Position numbers and translations under genes: made by a program
Notes under the pieces: model-generated
What the model saw: the letters and a program-made list of their open reading frames with translations, nothing else
Database searches by the model: none
What the model was told of the DNA's origin: nothing
Part shown: piece by piece, positions 8,457 to 18,705 of the stretch
Layout of the letters: the number at the start of each line of letters is the position of its first letter
Numbering within the stretch: the first letter of the stretch is position 1
DNA from: Neisseria musculi
GTDB taxonomy: Bacteria > Pseudomonadota > Gammaproteobacteria > Burkholderiales > Neisseriaceae
DNA: 64,000 bases
Direction of reading: 5' to 3'
Assembly (NCBI RefSeq): GCF_014297595.2
Contig: NZ_CP060414.2
Coordinates: 310,001 to 374,000 of the forward strand

Positions 8457-9851
8457 TTACCCTTTTTCGGCACCAACCAGATTTCGGCCGTCTGAACGGT
8501 GCAAACGGGCGAATATCAGGCCGGAAACAAAGGTAACGGCACCGGTGGCGGCAAAGGTGCAGCGGAAAGCGGTGTGCAGATTGCCGCCGGCGGGAATGTT
8601 GCGGCTGAACCATTGCAGCATCAGCGCGCCCAGTGCGATGCCCAAAGCTATGGCAAGCTGTTGGTTGACTGCCATCAGGCTGTTGCCGCTGCCGGTTTGA
8701 TGGGGGCGCAAGTCGGCAATTGTGAGCGTGTTCATGGCGGAAAACTGTATCGAATTGCACAGGCCTATGCCCGACAACAGCAGCACCCACACCCACCAAG
8801 CCGCATCGGCGGGCGGCAGCGCGAGGGTGGCAATCAGCAGGCCGAGAATGCGGGTGTTGCCGATTAGCACCCTGCGGTAGCCCAAGCGCGTCATCAATGG
8901 TTTGATCAGCGGTTTGGCCAATAGCGAGGCCAGTGCCATCGGCGCGAGCAGCCAGCCCGACAGGCCGGCACTGAAACCGAGTGCAACCTGAAACATCAGT
9001 GCCAATAGAAACGGAGCCGAGCTGATGCCCAGGCGGCTGGCCAGATTTCCGCCCAGCCCGATGCGGAATGTGCGCACTTGAAACAGGTGGTCTGCGTAAA
9101 TCGGGTTTTTACTGTGTGTGGCGTGTATGCGGTAAAGCCATAACGCCGATGCCCCAAACGCTGACAGCAGGCCGGAAAACGGCAATGCCCGGGGGTGGGT
9201 GATGATTTCCACCGACAAACTCAGGGCGCAGGCCGCCGCGGCAAACAGCAGAAAGCCCACTGTATCGAAGCGGCCTTTTTCGCCTTTGATGTTGGGCATC
9301 ACCTTCAAAGACAGCCAGATGCCCAACGCGCCGATGGGCAGGTTGATCAGAAAAATCCAATGCCAACTTGCATATTCCACCAAATAACCGCCCACCAGCG
9401 GCCCCAGTATCGGGCCGATCAGGGCGGGCATCACGGCATAGTTGATGGCATTGAGCAATTGGGCTTTGCTGTATGCCCGCATCAGCGTCAGCCTCGGCAC
9501 CGGCGCCAGCATCGAACCGCCCAAGCCCTGCACCACCCGCGCCAGCACCAGCATGGGCAGGTTGGGCGCTGCGGCACACAGCAGAGAGCCGGCCATAAAC
9601 AGCCCCAGGGCGGCAACAAACACATTGCGTGTGCCGAAACGGTCGGCCAGATAACCGCTCAAAGGAATCAGCAGAGCCAGGGTCAGCACATAAGCAATCA
9701 CCGCCGACTGCATATTAAGCGGCGATTCGTTCAGCCCGGCAGCCATTGCCGGCAGCGCGGTGTTGAGTATGGTGGTGTCGAGCATCTGCATGAAGATGGC
9801 AACGGCCAGCAACAGGGGCAGGTATTTGGAAGGAGCGGGCGGGGCGGTCAT
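8457..9851 (-). CDS. DHA2-type MFS multidrug efflux transporter
   Basis: 464-residue inner-membrane drug:H+ antiporter of the EmrB/QacA (14-helix) group. It opens with LDTTILNTALPAMAAGL (DHA2 motif D1-like), then LADRFGTRNVF (motif A) and GGSMLAPVPRLTLMRAY, with GPILGPLVGGYL as motif C. I chose ATG 9851 (MTAPPAPSKY); the frame stays open upstream but reads as DUS-containing non-coding DNA. The ribosome-binding site is weak. It appears monocistronic, with no membrane-fusion partner next to it. Substrate unknown. Confidence 0.88.
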   Translation of the reverse strand: MTAPPAPSKYLPLLLAVAIFMQMLDTTILNTALPAMAAGLNESPLNMQSAVIAYVLTLALLIPLSGYLADRFGTRNVFVAALGLFMAGSLLCAAAPNLPMLVLARVVQGLGGSMLAPVPRLTLMRAYSKAQLLNAINYAVMPALIGPILGPLVGGYLVEYASWHWIFLINLPIGALGIWLSLKVMPNIKGEKGRFDTVGFLLFAAAACALSLSVEIITHPRALPFSGLLSAFGASALWLYRIHATHSKNPIYADHLFQVRTFRIGLGGNLASRLGISSAPFLLALMFQVALGFSAGLSGWLLAPMALASLLAKPLIKPLMTRLGYRRVLIGNTRILGLLIATLALPPADAAWWVWVLLLSGIGLCNSIQFSAMNTLTIADLRPHQTGSGNSLMAVNQQLAIALGIALGALMLQWFSRNIPAGGNLHTAFRCTFAATGAVTFVSGLIFARLHRSDGRNLVGAEKG

Positions 9852-10091
9852 GGCGCGGTTGGAGGCCGTCTGAAAACATACGGGCGGCGTTTTGCCGAAA
9901 GCGCAATTGTACGCACAAGTGCCGCAGTTTGGCACATTGGATACCGGGTTTTCTTGGGTTTCACAGGCCTATATCAAATCGGTTCGGTCTGCCGCCGGCA
10001 TTGCCGGAGCCTGCCTTGTTTTGTTCGGAAACACTCCTGCCCGCATCGGGTTTTACCCTGTTTTGATTCGGTTTGGCCGTAAAACCCAAAC

Positions 10092-10121
10092 AGGCCGTCT
10101 GAAAACATTTTCAGACGGCCT
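10092..10121. terminator. DUS-pair hairpin after gcr
   Basis: AGGCCGTCTGAA and inverse with a 6-base loop, 15 bp past the stop of the minus-strand gcr gene. Confidence 0.65.
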
Positions 10122-10135
10122 GCCTTGAAGCGGCG

Positions 10136-12148
10136 TTATAGCTGTTCGTGTTCGGTTTTGCCGCCTTTGGCCGTGTCTGCAATGATTTGTACGGGAAAAA
10201 ACAAGTGCAGGGGGTTGGCTTTGATTTGCAGCCAGGTGCTTTTTAAGAGCTTGGGCACGCTTTCGATATGGGTACCGCGGGCGCGCAGGGCAACGGTGAG
10301 GGCGAGGGCGAAGCTCACCAGCAGATTGACCAGGCCGATCAGCAGCACGCCGGCAAGGGTAATCATAAAGGCACCGAAACCGAGGTTGCCGCTCACGGCG
10401 GCATAGCCGATATTGGCTGATGAAAACGCCACATGGCGGATATCGAGCGGCAGATCGAGCAGGTGGCCGATATAGCCGGTCATGCCCAGCAGCATACCGA
10501 ACATGAAATTGCCCATCATCGAGCCGTAGTTGCGGTGGATATAGTCGCCGAAACGCTGCCGTGCACGCAGCGGCAGCGTTTTTCTGAGCAGCGGGTTGAC
10601 GGTGAGGCGGCGGCGCAGGTCGAGATAATCGGCGCGGTTGTCGAAAAAGCCCGCGATGATACCCGAGCAAAACAGCCACACGCCGGCAATGGCGGCATAC
10701 CACAAGGTAGGCTCGGTAAACGGGCGCACCGATTTGAGTTGGTAGGCAACGTTGCCGGCATCCAAAATCGGTGTGCCGGTGTTGGCGGCAAACGCTGCCG
10801 AAACCAGCGCGGCCAGCAGCAGGGCCACGGCAACATTGCCGAACACGGCCACGCTTTGCGAGCGCACCACATCGATCAGCAGCGCGGCCAGTTTCACATC
10901 AACGGCGCGGCCTTTCTCGTTGTGTTCCACCTGTTCGGCAAAGCTGGCGGCGGTCATGGCGGGCTGTTTGGTAGCAACGGTCAGGCCTAAGAGTTGGATG
11001 GCCATGAAGCCGAGGCCGTAGTTCAGGCCGCTGAGCAGCGAGGTGGCAAATTCGTTAAAACCCATGCTGCCGATATGGATTTTGTTGAGCGCCATTAAGG
11101 CAATCAGCACGCCGCCGCCGGCTGCCGAGCGCAGCATGGCGAAATATTCGCTGCGGTTGCGGGTGATGTAGTGTCCGCCGTGGTTGCTTTTGTTTTCGGT
11201 GATGCTTTTGGCCAGCATTTTAACGCTGCTGTGCCACAATTGGTGGGTGCTGCGCTGCCCGACTGCGGCGGTGGTCATCGATTCGAGCAGCACGGCGGTG
11301 TGGTAGGCGCGGCGGCGGCCGGTTTGGATATTCAGCAAAAGCTCGAGCCGCGCTATGGTTTGCGCCAGCCTTTCGATGAGATGGGCAACTTTCACCGATG
11401 AGCCGGAGCCCGCGCCCGTGCCGCGGCGGCGCAGGCGTTCGATCTGGCTGCGGCATTGGTCGAGCATCACTTCGATATGGGCGGTGTCGTAAGGAGCGGT
11501 TTCGGTTTGGTAGTGTTCGGCCAGTTTGGCGGTTTCGCGCTGGAGGGCGATAAAGGCCGAGTTGGTGTCGAGCAGGCGCGGCTCGATGCGGATTAAATCC
11601 TGGTCGAGTGCTTCGGCCGCCACCCACACGGAAAGCATTTCCAGGGCATGCAGGCGCGCCTGGGTGAGCTGGCGCGCGGCCGTCTGAACGGCGGCAGCTT
11701 CGGCATGGCGCCGCATCAGGCGGTAAAGTTTCAGCCATTGCCCGGCCGACACGGCGGCCAGCCATTTTCCATCGTTTTTCGAGTGGAAGAGATAAAGAAA
11801 AATATCGCGCAGGTTCTCTAAGTCTTTATAAGAGGGGCTGAAGCGTTCGTAAAGCCGCATTCCCATTTCGCGCGCAAAGCCGCTGCGCGAAAAAATACCC
11901 AAACCCACCAGCGCGGGATAAATGCGCACTTGCGCAAGCCAGGCGTAAAAGCGTTTGGCAAACCGGCTGCACAGGGTTTCGTTTTCGCCGAACACTTCAA
12001 TCAGCGTATCAAAGCGTGCCGGAGCGTATTTGGCACCGCCCTTGCGCAGAAAATCGGTTAAGGCACTGAGCACGGCTGCAAAGTCGGGGTTGTCGGCGTG
12101 TTTGCCCAATAGGGCGTAAAGTGTGGTTTTAATGTTGTTTTTTTTCAT
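10136..12148 (-). CDS. gcr: Gcr / 'site-specific recombinase' family membrane protein
   Basis: About 670 residues. It matches the family labelled site-specific recombinase (Gcr) in Neisseria and other betaproteobacteria. What the sequence shows is a soluble, largely helical N-terminal half and a C-terminal half with several membrane segments (GGGVLIALMALNKIH, VAVALLLAALVSAAF, MLLGMTGYIGHLLDL, VLLIGLVNLLVSFALALTV). I see no tyrosine- or serine-recombinase motif, so the name is doubtful. The frame reaches an ATG at 12241 that overlaps the miaA stop as ATGA; I prefer ATG 12148 (MKKNNIKTTLY), where family-like sequence begins, but coupling to miaA is plausible either way. Confidence 0.7.
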   Translation of the reverse strand: MKKNNIKTTLYALLGKHADNPDFAAVLSALTDFLRKGGAKYAPARFDTLIEVFGENETLCSRFAKRFYAWLAQVRIYPALVGLGIFSRSGFAREMGMRLYERFSPSYKDLENLRDIFLYLFHSKNDGKWLAAVSAGQWLKLYRLMRRHAEAAAVQTAARQLTQARLHALEMLSVWVAAEALDQDLIRIEPRLLDTNSAFIALQRETAKLAEHYQTETAPYDTAHIEVMLDQCRSQIERLRRRGTGAGSGSSVKVAHLIERLAQTIARLELLLNIQTGRRRAYHTAVLLESMTTAAVGQRSTHQLWHSSVKMLAKSITENKSNHGGHYITRNRSEYFAMLRSAAGGGVLIALMALNKIHIGSMGFNEFATSLLSGLNYGLGFMAIQLLGLTVATKQPAMTAASFAEQVEHNEKGRAVDVKLAALLIDVVRSQSVAVFGNVAVALLLAALVSAAFAANTGTPILDAGNVAYQLKSVRPFTEPTLWYAAIAGVWLFCSGIIAGFFDNRADYLDLRRRLTVNPLLRKTLPLRARQRFGDYIHRNYGSMMGNFMFGMLLGMTGYIGHLLDLPLDIRHVAFSSANIGYAAVSGNLGFGAFMITLAGVLLIGLVNLLVSFALALTVALRARGTHIESVPKLLKSTWLQIKANPLHLFFPVQIIADTAKGGKTEHEQL

Positions 12149-12237
12149 CTCGGTTGGTGTGGGTGAGGGTGTTTCGGCATTAAATTTCGGGCCGTTTCGG
12201 CAAAATTGCAACCGTTGCAGAAAAGATTGCCGGTCAT

Positions 12238-13188
<951 letters not shown>

Positions 13189-13509
13189 CGTTGCGGGCGG
13201 GCGTGCAAAAGGAAGCGATTATAACAAAAGGCCGTCTGAACACTTTCAATTTTTCAGACGGCCTTTTGCCAAGCAGGTTTGCTTCATGTACGATGATCTT
13301 TACTGCCGCGCATCGGGCGTATCGGGCGGGCAGGGGGTGTGCAGCATCGTGTTTGCATCGCCTGAACCAACGCATGGAACCGCCGGGGCGCAGCCTTACG
13401 CCCCGAAACCGGTTTGATGGACAACGCTTCGGGCCCGGATAGGCCGAATATTTAAACCGGACAGCAAAGCCGTGGGTTCGCGGCTCTGCGGCCGTCTGAA
13501 AGCAAAGTG
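13189..13509. other. divergent intergenic region
   Basis: Between miaA (minus) and the DUF815 gene (plus). It contains a DUS pair (13229-13264) and a single DUS core (GGCCGTCTGAAA) just before the plus-strand start. I see no gene. Confidence 0.45.
13229..13264. repeat. DUS pair upstream of miaA
   Basis: A 12-bp DUS stem with a 12-base loop, flanked by AAA and TTTT. It lies upstream of both neighbouring genes, so it is not an obvious terminator for either. Confidence 0.55.
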
Positions 13510-14376
13510 ATGAAACCTGCAAAATTTTTCAAACTCGCCGCTTCGGTGCTGCGCCGCCTTGACCTTCTGCTGCCGCCGGAAACTGCCGAACCCGATTGGC
13601 GTGCCAAGGCTTACCGCTGGCAGAGCATAGGCCGGCGGGGCATACTCGAGAGCCTGCCCGATCCGCACACGTTTGCGTTGGCGCGCCTGGCAGCGGTGGA
13701 TGCGCAAATGCAGCGGCTGGTGCGCAACACCCGGCAGTTTCTGGCCGGCCGCCCTGCCAACCATGTGTTGATGACGGGCGCGCGCGGCACGGGCAAATCA
13801 TCGCTGGTGAAGTCGCTGCTGCACGAATACGCTTCAGACGGCCTGCGCCTGATCGAGGTGGATAAAAGCGATTTGGTTACGCTGCCTGCGTTGTTGGCCG
13901 TGCTGGCAAAACGCCCCGAAAAATTTATTGTGTTTTGCGATGATTTATCGTTTGAGAGCGGCGATGCGGGCTATAAACCCCTCAAAACCGCGCTTGAAGG
14001 CGGCCTGTCGCAACACTGCGCCAACGTGCTGGTGTATGCCACTTCCAACCGCCGCCACCTGATGCCGGAATATATGGACGAAAACGCCGTTGCGGCAGGC
14101 GGCCGGGGCGAAGTGCAGCCCAAAGAAGCGGTGGAAGAAAAAGTGTCGCTTTCCGACCGCTTCGGCCTGTGGCTGAGCTTTTACCCGTTCGACCAAAACG
14201 ACTATCTGCAAGCCGTGGAAAATTGGCTGGCCGATTTCGGGCTGCCGTTCAACGAAACTGCCCGCCGCGCCGCGCTCGATTGGTCGCGCATGCGCGGCAG
14301 CCGCTCCGGCCGCACCGCCCGGCAGTTTGCCTGCGATTGGGCGGGCAGGCTGCCCGATGAGCGGGTTGCAGATTGA
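13510..14376 (+). CDS. DUF815 AAA+ ATP-binding protein
   Basis: 288 residues. Walker A is GARGTGKSS (about residue 91) and a Walker B-like IVFCDDLSFE follows. The downstream block VLVYATSNRRHLMPEY is typical of DUF815, a conserved but poorly characterised AAA+-like family. There is also a C-terminal Arg-rich helix (RMRGSRSGRTARQFACDW). GTG 13507 directly precedes ATG 13510 and could be the start. It stands alone, with a DUS hairpin downstream shared with a convergent pseudogene. Confidence 0.85.
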   Translation: MKPAKFFKLAASVLRRLDLLLPPETAEPDWRAKAYRWQSIGRRGILESLPDPHTFALARLAAVDAQMQRLVRNTRQFLAGRPANHVLMTGARGTGKSSLVKSLLHEYASDGLRLIEVDKSDLVTLPALLAVLAKRPEKFIVFCDDLSFESGDAGYKPLKTALEGGLSQHCANVLVYATSNRRHLMPEYMDENAVAAGGRGEVQPKEAVEEKVSLSDRFGLWLSFYPFDQNDYLQAVENWLADFGLPFNETARRAALDWSRMRGSRSGRTARQFACDWAGRLPDERVAD

Positions 14377-14492
14377 TTCGATAATGGGTTAGAGAGGCTT
14401 CGGCGGACAAATAGTGCCGGCCTGAATGCGGCCTATCGTTTAATGTGTGGGCAGCAGCAGCGGCGTATCAACACGGTGTTTTCATGATTGTC

Positions 14493-14528
14493 AGGCCGTC
14501 TGAAAGCAGAGGGTGTTTCAGACGGCCT
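14493..14528. terminator. bidirectional DUS-pair hairpin
   Basis: A 12-bp DUS stem between the 3' ends of the DUF815 gene (plus) and a decayed lipoprotein gene (minus), where a shared terminator would be expected. Confidence 0.6.
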
Positions 14529-14553
14529 GACAATCAGGTTTGTTGGAACGGCA

Positions 14554-15137
14554 TTATTTTTCAACCAAATAACCGTTTTTCTGAATATCGCCCAAGCAGT
14601 TGGTCACGATGTCGTACACCACGGTGTGGAATGCGGCAGCGAAATTGCTCCGATGGGTAAGACCCGGCGGCGGAGCTTTGTTGCCGATATTGGAAACAAT
14701 GGTATGGGGGTAGGTTTCAGAAAGCAGCACTTGGTTTTTATCCGGACAGCTGCAGGTGAATGGGTAGTGGTTCTGCACGGTGCTGCCCGAGAGGCCCGGC
14801 GTAAACCCGGTTTCAGCCTCCGCCCGACTGCTTGGCCGATGCCGGCAATATTATTGCGGGAGATTTTCAGCGTGTTTCCTGCCTGATCCTGCACCACGGC
14901 GATTTTGGTGTGCTGCAAAACGGCATTCGTGATTTTGAATAATTCGGCAGAGCCCGCCGGCAGCGGTTTGCCGTTGCGGAAAAATTCGGTTTCAAGCCGC
15001 ACCGGATGGAGCTGAGCAGAGGTTTGCAGGTCGCTGTCTTGATATTTGCGGTATTGGGGCGGGATGTAGGTTTGAACACTGATACACGGGCTGGCCGGCA
15101 AAACAAAAGGCAATATAAGGTATGAAGTTATTTTTAT
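14554..15137 (-). pseudogene. decayed lipoprotein gene (no start codon, frameshift)
   Basis: The frame begins I-K-I-T-S-Y-L-I-L-P-F-V-L-P-A-S-P-C, a lipoprotein signal with lipobox PASPC, but the first codon is ATA (15137-15135) where ATG is expected. An AGGA lies 6 bases upstream, as a ribosome-binding site should. The body runs through PPQYRKYQDSDLQTSAQL to NIAGIGQAV. It then shifts frame near 14823 and continues as EAETGFTPGLSGSTVQNHYP to the end DIQKNGYLVEK. Family unknown. Both lesions argue for a pseudogene, unless the ATA is used and the shift is a sequencing error. Confidence 0.6.
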
Positions 15138-15155
15138 GGTATTCCTGCTTTTTAA

Positions 15156-15187
15156 AGGCCGTCTGAACAACAAGTTTCAGACGGCCT
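15156..15187. repeat. DUS pair between two decayed genes
   Basis: A 12-bp DUS stem with an 8-base loop. It lies after the surface-lipoprotein remnant and before the decayed lipoprotein, both on the minus strand, so it probably terminates the former. Confidence 0.55.
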
Positions 15188-15322
15188 GTTATTTAAAACC
15201 CACAATCAGAAGCTCTGCACGGTGGCGGCGATTTCGGCTTTGCACTGCTCGAGGGGAACGTGTTGGAGCTTGGCCGCCCTACCAGCGCGCCGAAGCCCAC
15301 CGAGGCTTTGATGCAATGGATT

Positions 15323-16185
15323 TTATCGGCCTGCAGCGGGATGGCGATGCCGCGCTTCACTTCGATAGCGTTTGCCTCCGAATGCGGTATCCAGACTCGG
15401 GTTGTTGCTGAATCCGACCACACCGGCGGTTTCTTCGGTATTGGGCCGAACAGGCCGCCTTTATATTGGCCGCCGCTGTTACCGAACACACTTGCATTGC
15501 CGGAATATTCCGCGCCGTTTAAGCGGCCTGTGTGAAGTGTGATGTCGCGGCGCAGGCCCGGCATGGTGATTTCCCCGCTCACAGTTTTGCGCCCGAAATC
15601 CACATCGATACGGCTCTTGCCGTCAGTAATGATGTCGCCGGTGAGGCTGTCGTTGCGCACGGCGTTGCCGTAGTAAGTGGCTTTACCCAATGTAGGGATG
15701 TTGCTTTCGGGAGTAAGGTTGCCTTGATAGTTGATTTCTTGAACACGCTTGCTGGTGTTTACCCATGTTCCGTAGAAAGAATGATCTTGGTTTAGGCCGA
15801 CCAGTTTTCCATCGGTTGTTTGGGTGTTGAGAAAACCTTTGTTTGGGTGTTGAGAAAACCTTTGGATCGTAAATCTAAATTGATGAGCGTGCCATCAGGT
15901 GTTCTGAGTATTTTCGGGGCGGCTTATGCACTTTCGACCATTGCGTTTTGGTTGGGTGTCGAGGTGGTGGTGCCGGCAGAGGTGTCGGGGGTGCTTTCAG
16001 GCGCAACCGCTGCGGTATCGTTGCCTGCTGTCTCTTCTGCGCTATTGTTTTCGGTGGTTTGGGTGCCCGCAGTAGTATTATTGTTTAAGTTGGCATGAGA
16101 TGTTTCGGCCACCCGACCCGCTGCCGCCGCTTCAGCAGGCAGCGAGCATCAGGGCAAGAAAAGCGGCGGTATAGATTTTTTTCAT
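15323..16185 (-). pseudogene. TbpB-like / Slam-dependent surface lipoprotein pseudogene
   Basis: It starts at ATG 16185 with the lipoprotein signal MKKIYTAAFLALMLAAC, but TGA follows the lipobox Cys directly. Then come a Gly/Ser stretch (SGGSGSGG), a frameshift and a Thr/Asn/Ala-rich linker (NNNTTAGTQTTENNSAEETA), ending at TAA. Next is a 23-bp tandem duplication (15835-15880) that breaks the frame; removing one copy restores TTDGKLVGLNQDHSFYG onward into a beta-barrel (ATYYGNAVRNDSLTGDI, GLRRDITLHTGRLNGAEYSG, NSGGQYKGGLFGP). A last shift is needed to reach the typical ending NTEETAGVVGFSNN to AFGGKR. Architecture and ending are those of TbpB/fHbp-type lipoproteins exported by Slam. A further coding-like scrap (KRGIAIPLQADKIHCIKASV) follows to 15206 in other frames. 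Confidence 0.75.
15835..15880. repeat. 23-bp tandem duplication
   Basis: Two perfect head-to-tail 23-bp units that begin GTTTGGGTGTTGAGAAAACC. The second copy disrupts the frame of the surface-lipoprotein pseudogene; 23 is not a multiple of three. Confidence 0.9.
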
Positions 16186-16907
16186 ATGTTCAGTTCCTTT
16201 CGGGTTGTTTTGTTAAGGTGGAAATACAGCGTAAAGATTATTTCATTTTTTCAACGGGTTATTTTATTCTCTTGATGTTTGTAAAGTATGTCCATGATTT
16301 TGTTATGGAAATAATTTCTAAAAAAAGGCGCATAAAACAGATATTTATTTAAACGGGATAAAACCGCCATAAAAAACGGCAGGATGCGGCGGTGGTTTTC
16401 AGACGGCCTTGTGCGGCGTTGTCATCAAATATTTTCCAACTGCCGCAACAGGCATATCGGCCGAAGCAATGGCCCGGCGGCGGGGCAGATTGTTTCGGCG
16501 GGGTTGCGCCCGCAAAGGCTTTGCGGCCGTCTGAAAACCGGATGGCGCATTCCTTGTTTCGGCGGCGTTATGTTTGACGGTTATATCGGCTCTGCCTGCG
16601 GCTTGCAGCCGTGTATCGGTAATGCGCCTGCTGCGGCGTTATAGAGCGAATCTGTTTCCCTCCGTTACGGCATGGCTGCGTTTGGGCGTTTGGGTTTAAA
16701 GAAAGCGGCTTTGTAAGCCCCACCCGGGGCGGCAACCGCACCGTTTTTTCACCGCCTGCACCGGGCCCGGCGTTGACAATAAAGCAGCTCCGCTATGGCG
16801 GATTTCATAGGCCTTATTGCATGAAAAATCCCTGTATCGCTTGATGGATACAGGGATTTTGACGGAAGGCCGTCTGAAAGTCTTTTAAAGGGGGTTAAAA
16901 ATAACCA
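16186..16907. other. gene-poor region upstream of the surface-lipoprotein remnant
   Basis: The AT-rich 150 bases next to the pseudogene start would hold its promoter. The GC-rich remainder contains scattered DUS cores (near 16400 and 16530) and the hairpin at 16825-16860. No frame has protein-family character. A short stretch near 16645-16690 faintly resembles one end of the Correia-like repeats. Confidence 0.4.
16825..16860 (-). terminator. strong stem-loop terminator
   Basis: AAAATCCCTGTATC pairs perfectly with GATACAGGGATTTT across an 8-base loop. On the minus strand it is followed by a T-run. It lies about 50 bp past the stop of the frameshifted small gene at 16908-17119. Confidence 0.75.
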
Positions 16908-17119
16908 TTAGCCGAATTTCGTTTGCAATGCTTGCAGTGCTGCATTCAAACAATCTTCCGCAGAAAGCGCGGCAGTATCCCCGAGTTTGGGCAGGGTATG
17001 CAAATCCAGTATATATTGCGCTTCATCTGTGGGTATGCCTTGGATAAAAGACGGTTTTACTCGGTATATTTCCAATCTGAACAAACATGCATAAAACTCC
17101 CCGTTTGTTCATCAGCCAT
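16908..17119 (-). pseudogene. small conserved-looking gene with one-base G-tract deletion
   Basis: ATG 17119 follows a good ribosome-binding site (GGGAGG, 8 bases upstream). The frame MADEQTG is followed by four G's where five would continue EFYACLFRLEIYRVKPSF and then IQGIPTDEAQYILDLHTLPKLGDTAALSAEDCLNAALQALQTKFG, stop at 16908. As it stands, translation ends after about 18 codons (MADEQTGSFMHVCSDWKYTE). The restored product would be 70 residues, soluble, of unknown family. A terminator follows. It may be a pseudogene, a sequencing error, or slippage at a short G run. Confidence 0.6.
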
Positions 17120-17298
17120 GTTTGGCGCCTCCCGCTGCTGATTCCGAAGCCGGCCTTATGGCGCACCGTGAAACCGGCCGAGCTTGAAAGCCGGCCTAAA
17201 TAGGCGCAAAATATTTGCCGTTTTCTGCCGCTGCGCGGATTTTGCCGCATTTTTTGCGTCTGCACGGCGGCGGCACTGTTAAGCAATGAAAGAGAACC

Positions 17299-18468
17299 AT
17301 GAGCAACCCACTACACCCCGAAACGTTGGCCATACGCGGTGCAAAAAGCCAAACCGAATATAACGAACACAACCAGGCTTTGTTTTTAACCAGCAGTTTC
17401 ACATTCGACAGCGCGGCACACGGCGCGGCACTGTTTGCCAAAGAAGTGGAAGGCTACACCTATTCGCGCACCGCCAACCCCACCGTGTCGGCATTTCAGC
17501 AGCGCGTGGCCGCTTTGGAGGCTGGCGAGAGCGGCATCGCCACCGCCACGGGCATGGCAGCGGTTCAGGCAGCGTTGCTCACCTTTCTGAAAGCGGGCGA
17601 CCATCTGATTGCTTCCCGCAGCCTGTTTGGCACCACGGCGGGTTTTATCGGCGGCATCGTGTCGAAATTCGGCATCGAAGTTACGCTGGTGCCGCAAACC
17701 GACACCGCCCAATGGCGCGCGGCGGTGAAACCGAACACCAAAATGCTGTTTCTCGAAACACCGTCCAACCCCCTCAACGAGGTGGCCGATCTCGAAGCCC
17801 TGGCCGCGATTGCCCGTGAAGCGGGCGCGCTGCTGGTGGTGGACAACAGCTTCTGCACGCCCGCCGTCCAGCAGCCGCTGCGTTTCGGTGCTGATTTGTC
17901 GGTGCAGTCGGCCACCAAGGGCATAGACGGTCAGGGCAGGGTGCTGGGCGGCATCATCGCGGGGCGCAGCGCGCTGATTAAAGAAATCGCGCTGTATACC
18001 AATTCGGCAGGGCTTGCGCTTTCACCGTTTAACGCATGGGTGTTGCTCAGCGGCGTAGAAACCCTGTTTGTGCGCATGGAAAAACAGGCCGTCAACGCAG
18101 CGCAGGTAGCGGCCTGGCTGCGCGCTCAGCCGCAGGTGAAAGCGGTGCACTATGCAGGTTTTGCCGACCACCCGCAGGCGCAATTGGTGCGCAAACAGCA
18201 AAGCAGCGGCGGCATTGTGGCGGCTTTTGAAGTGGAAGGCGGGCAAGAAGCCGCTTGGAAGATTATCGATTCGGTGAACGTGTTTTCCAAAACTGCCAAC
18301 CTGGGCGATGTACGCTCCACCATCACCCACCCCTGGACCACCACCCACGGCAGAATGAGCGCAGAAGCCAAGCTCGAAGCCGGCATACGGCCCGGCCTGC
18401 TGCGCCTGTCGGTAGGCTTGGAAAATGTGCAGGATTTGATTGACGATTTAGCGCAGACACTGGCATAA
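17299..18468 (+). CDS. metZ: O-succinylhomoserine sulfhydrylase
   Basis: PLP enzyme that makes homocysteine from O-succinylhomoserine and sulfide in methionine synthesis. 389 residues, Cys/Met-metabolism PLP family. Visible motifs are YTYSRTANPTVSAFQQRVAA, the GMAAVQAAL site, LVVDNSFCTPA, and the PLP lysine in SATKGIDGQGR (Lys207). The last block has MetZ character rather than MetB (GGIIAGRSALIKE). ATG 17299 is preceded by AGAGAA. MetB or MetC specificity cannot be wholly excluded by eye. Confidence 0.9.
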   Translation: MSNPLHPETLAIRGAKSQTEYNEHNQALFLTSSFTFDSAAHGAALFAKEVEGYTYSRTANPTVSAFQQRVAALEAGESGIATATGMAAVQAALLTFLKAGDHLIASRSLFGTTAGFIGGIVSKFGIEVTLVPQTDTAQWRAAVKPNTKMLFLETPSNPLNEVADLEALAAIAREAGALLVVDNSFCTPAVQQPLRFGADLSVQSATKGIDGQGRVLGGIIAGRSALIKEIALYTNSAGLALSPFNAWVLLSGVETLFVRMEKQAVNAAQVAAWLRAQPQVKAVHYAGFADHPQAQLVRKQQSSGGIVAAFEVEGGQEAAWKIIDSVNVFSKTANLGDVRSTITHPWTTTHGRMSAEAKLEAGIRPGLLRLSVGLENVQDLIDDLAQTLA

Positions 18469-18705
18469 AACAGGCTTTCGGGGATGGTGGTTTAAGGCGG
18501 CTGACCACAACAATCTTAGGTGGGAGAGACTTTGTGTTTTAGTTTCAGAGCCATGCCGCCGCTTCGGATAGGAGTTCTGCCGAAGGTTTTGATTTTTTAT
18601 TTTCAGACGGCCGGATACCCGTTGTGGTGCGATGGTGCGGGAGGCGGTGTATCTTTCTGTTCCGAAAATGTAAGAGACTGTCTGAAAAACAGAAAAGGTG
18701 AAAAT

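Noticed and set aside
10136..12148. Integrase of a mobile element
   Set aside because: Membrane segments, no integrase motif, housekeeping neighbours and no attachment site.
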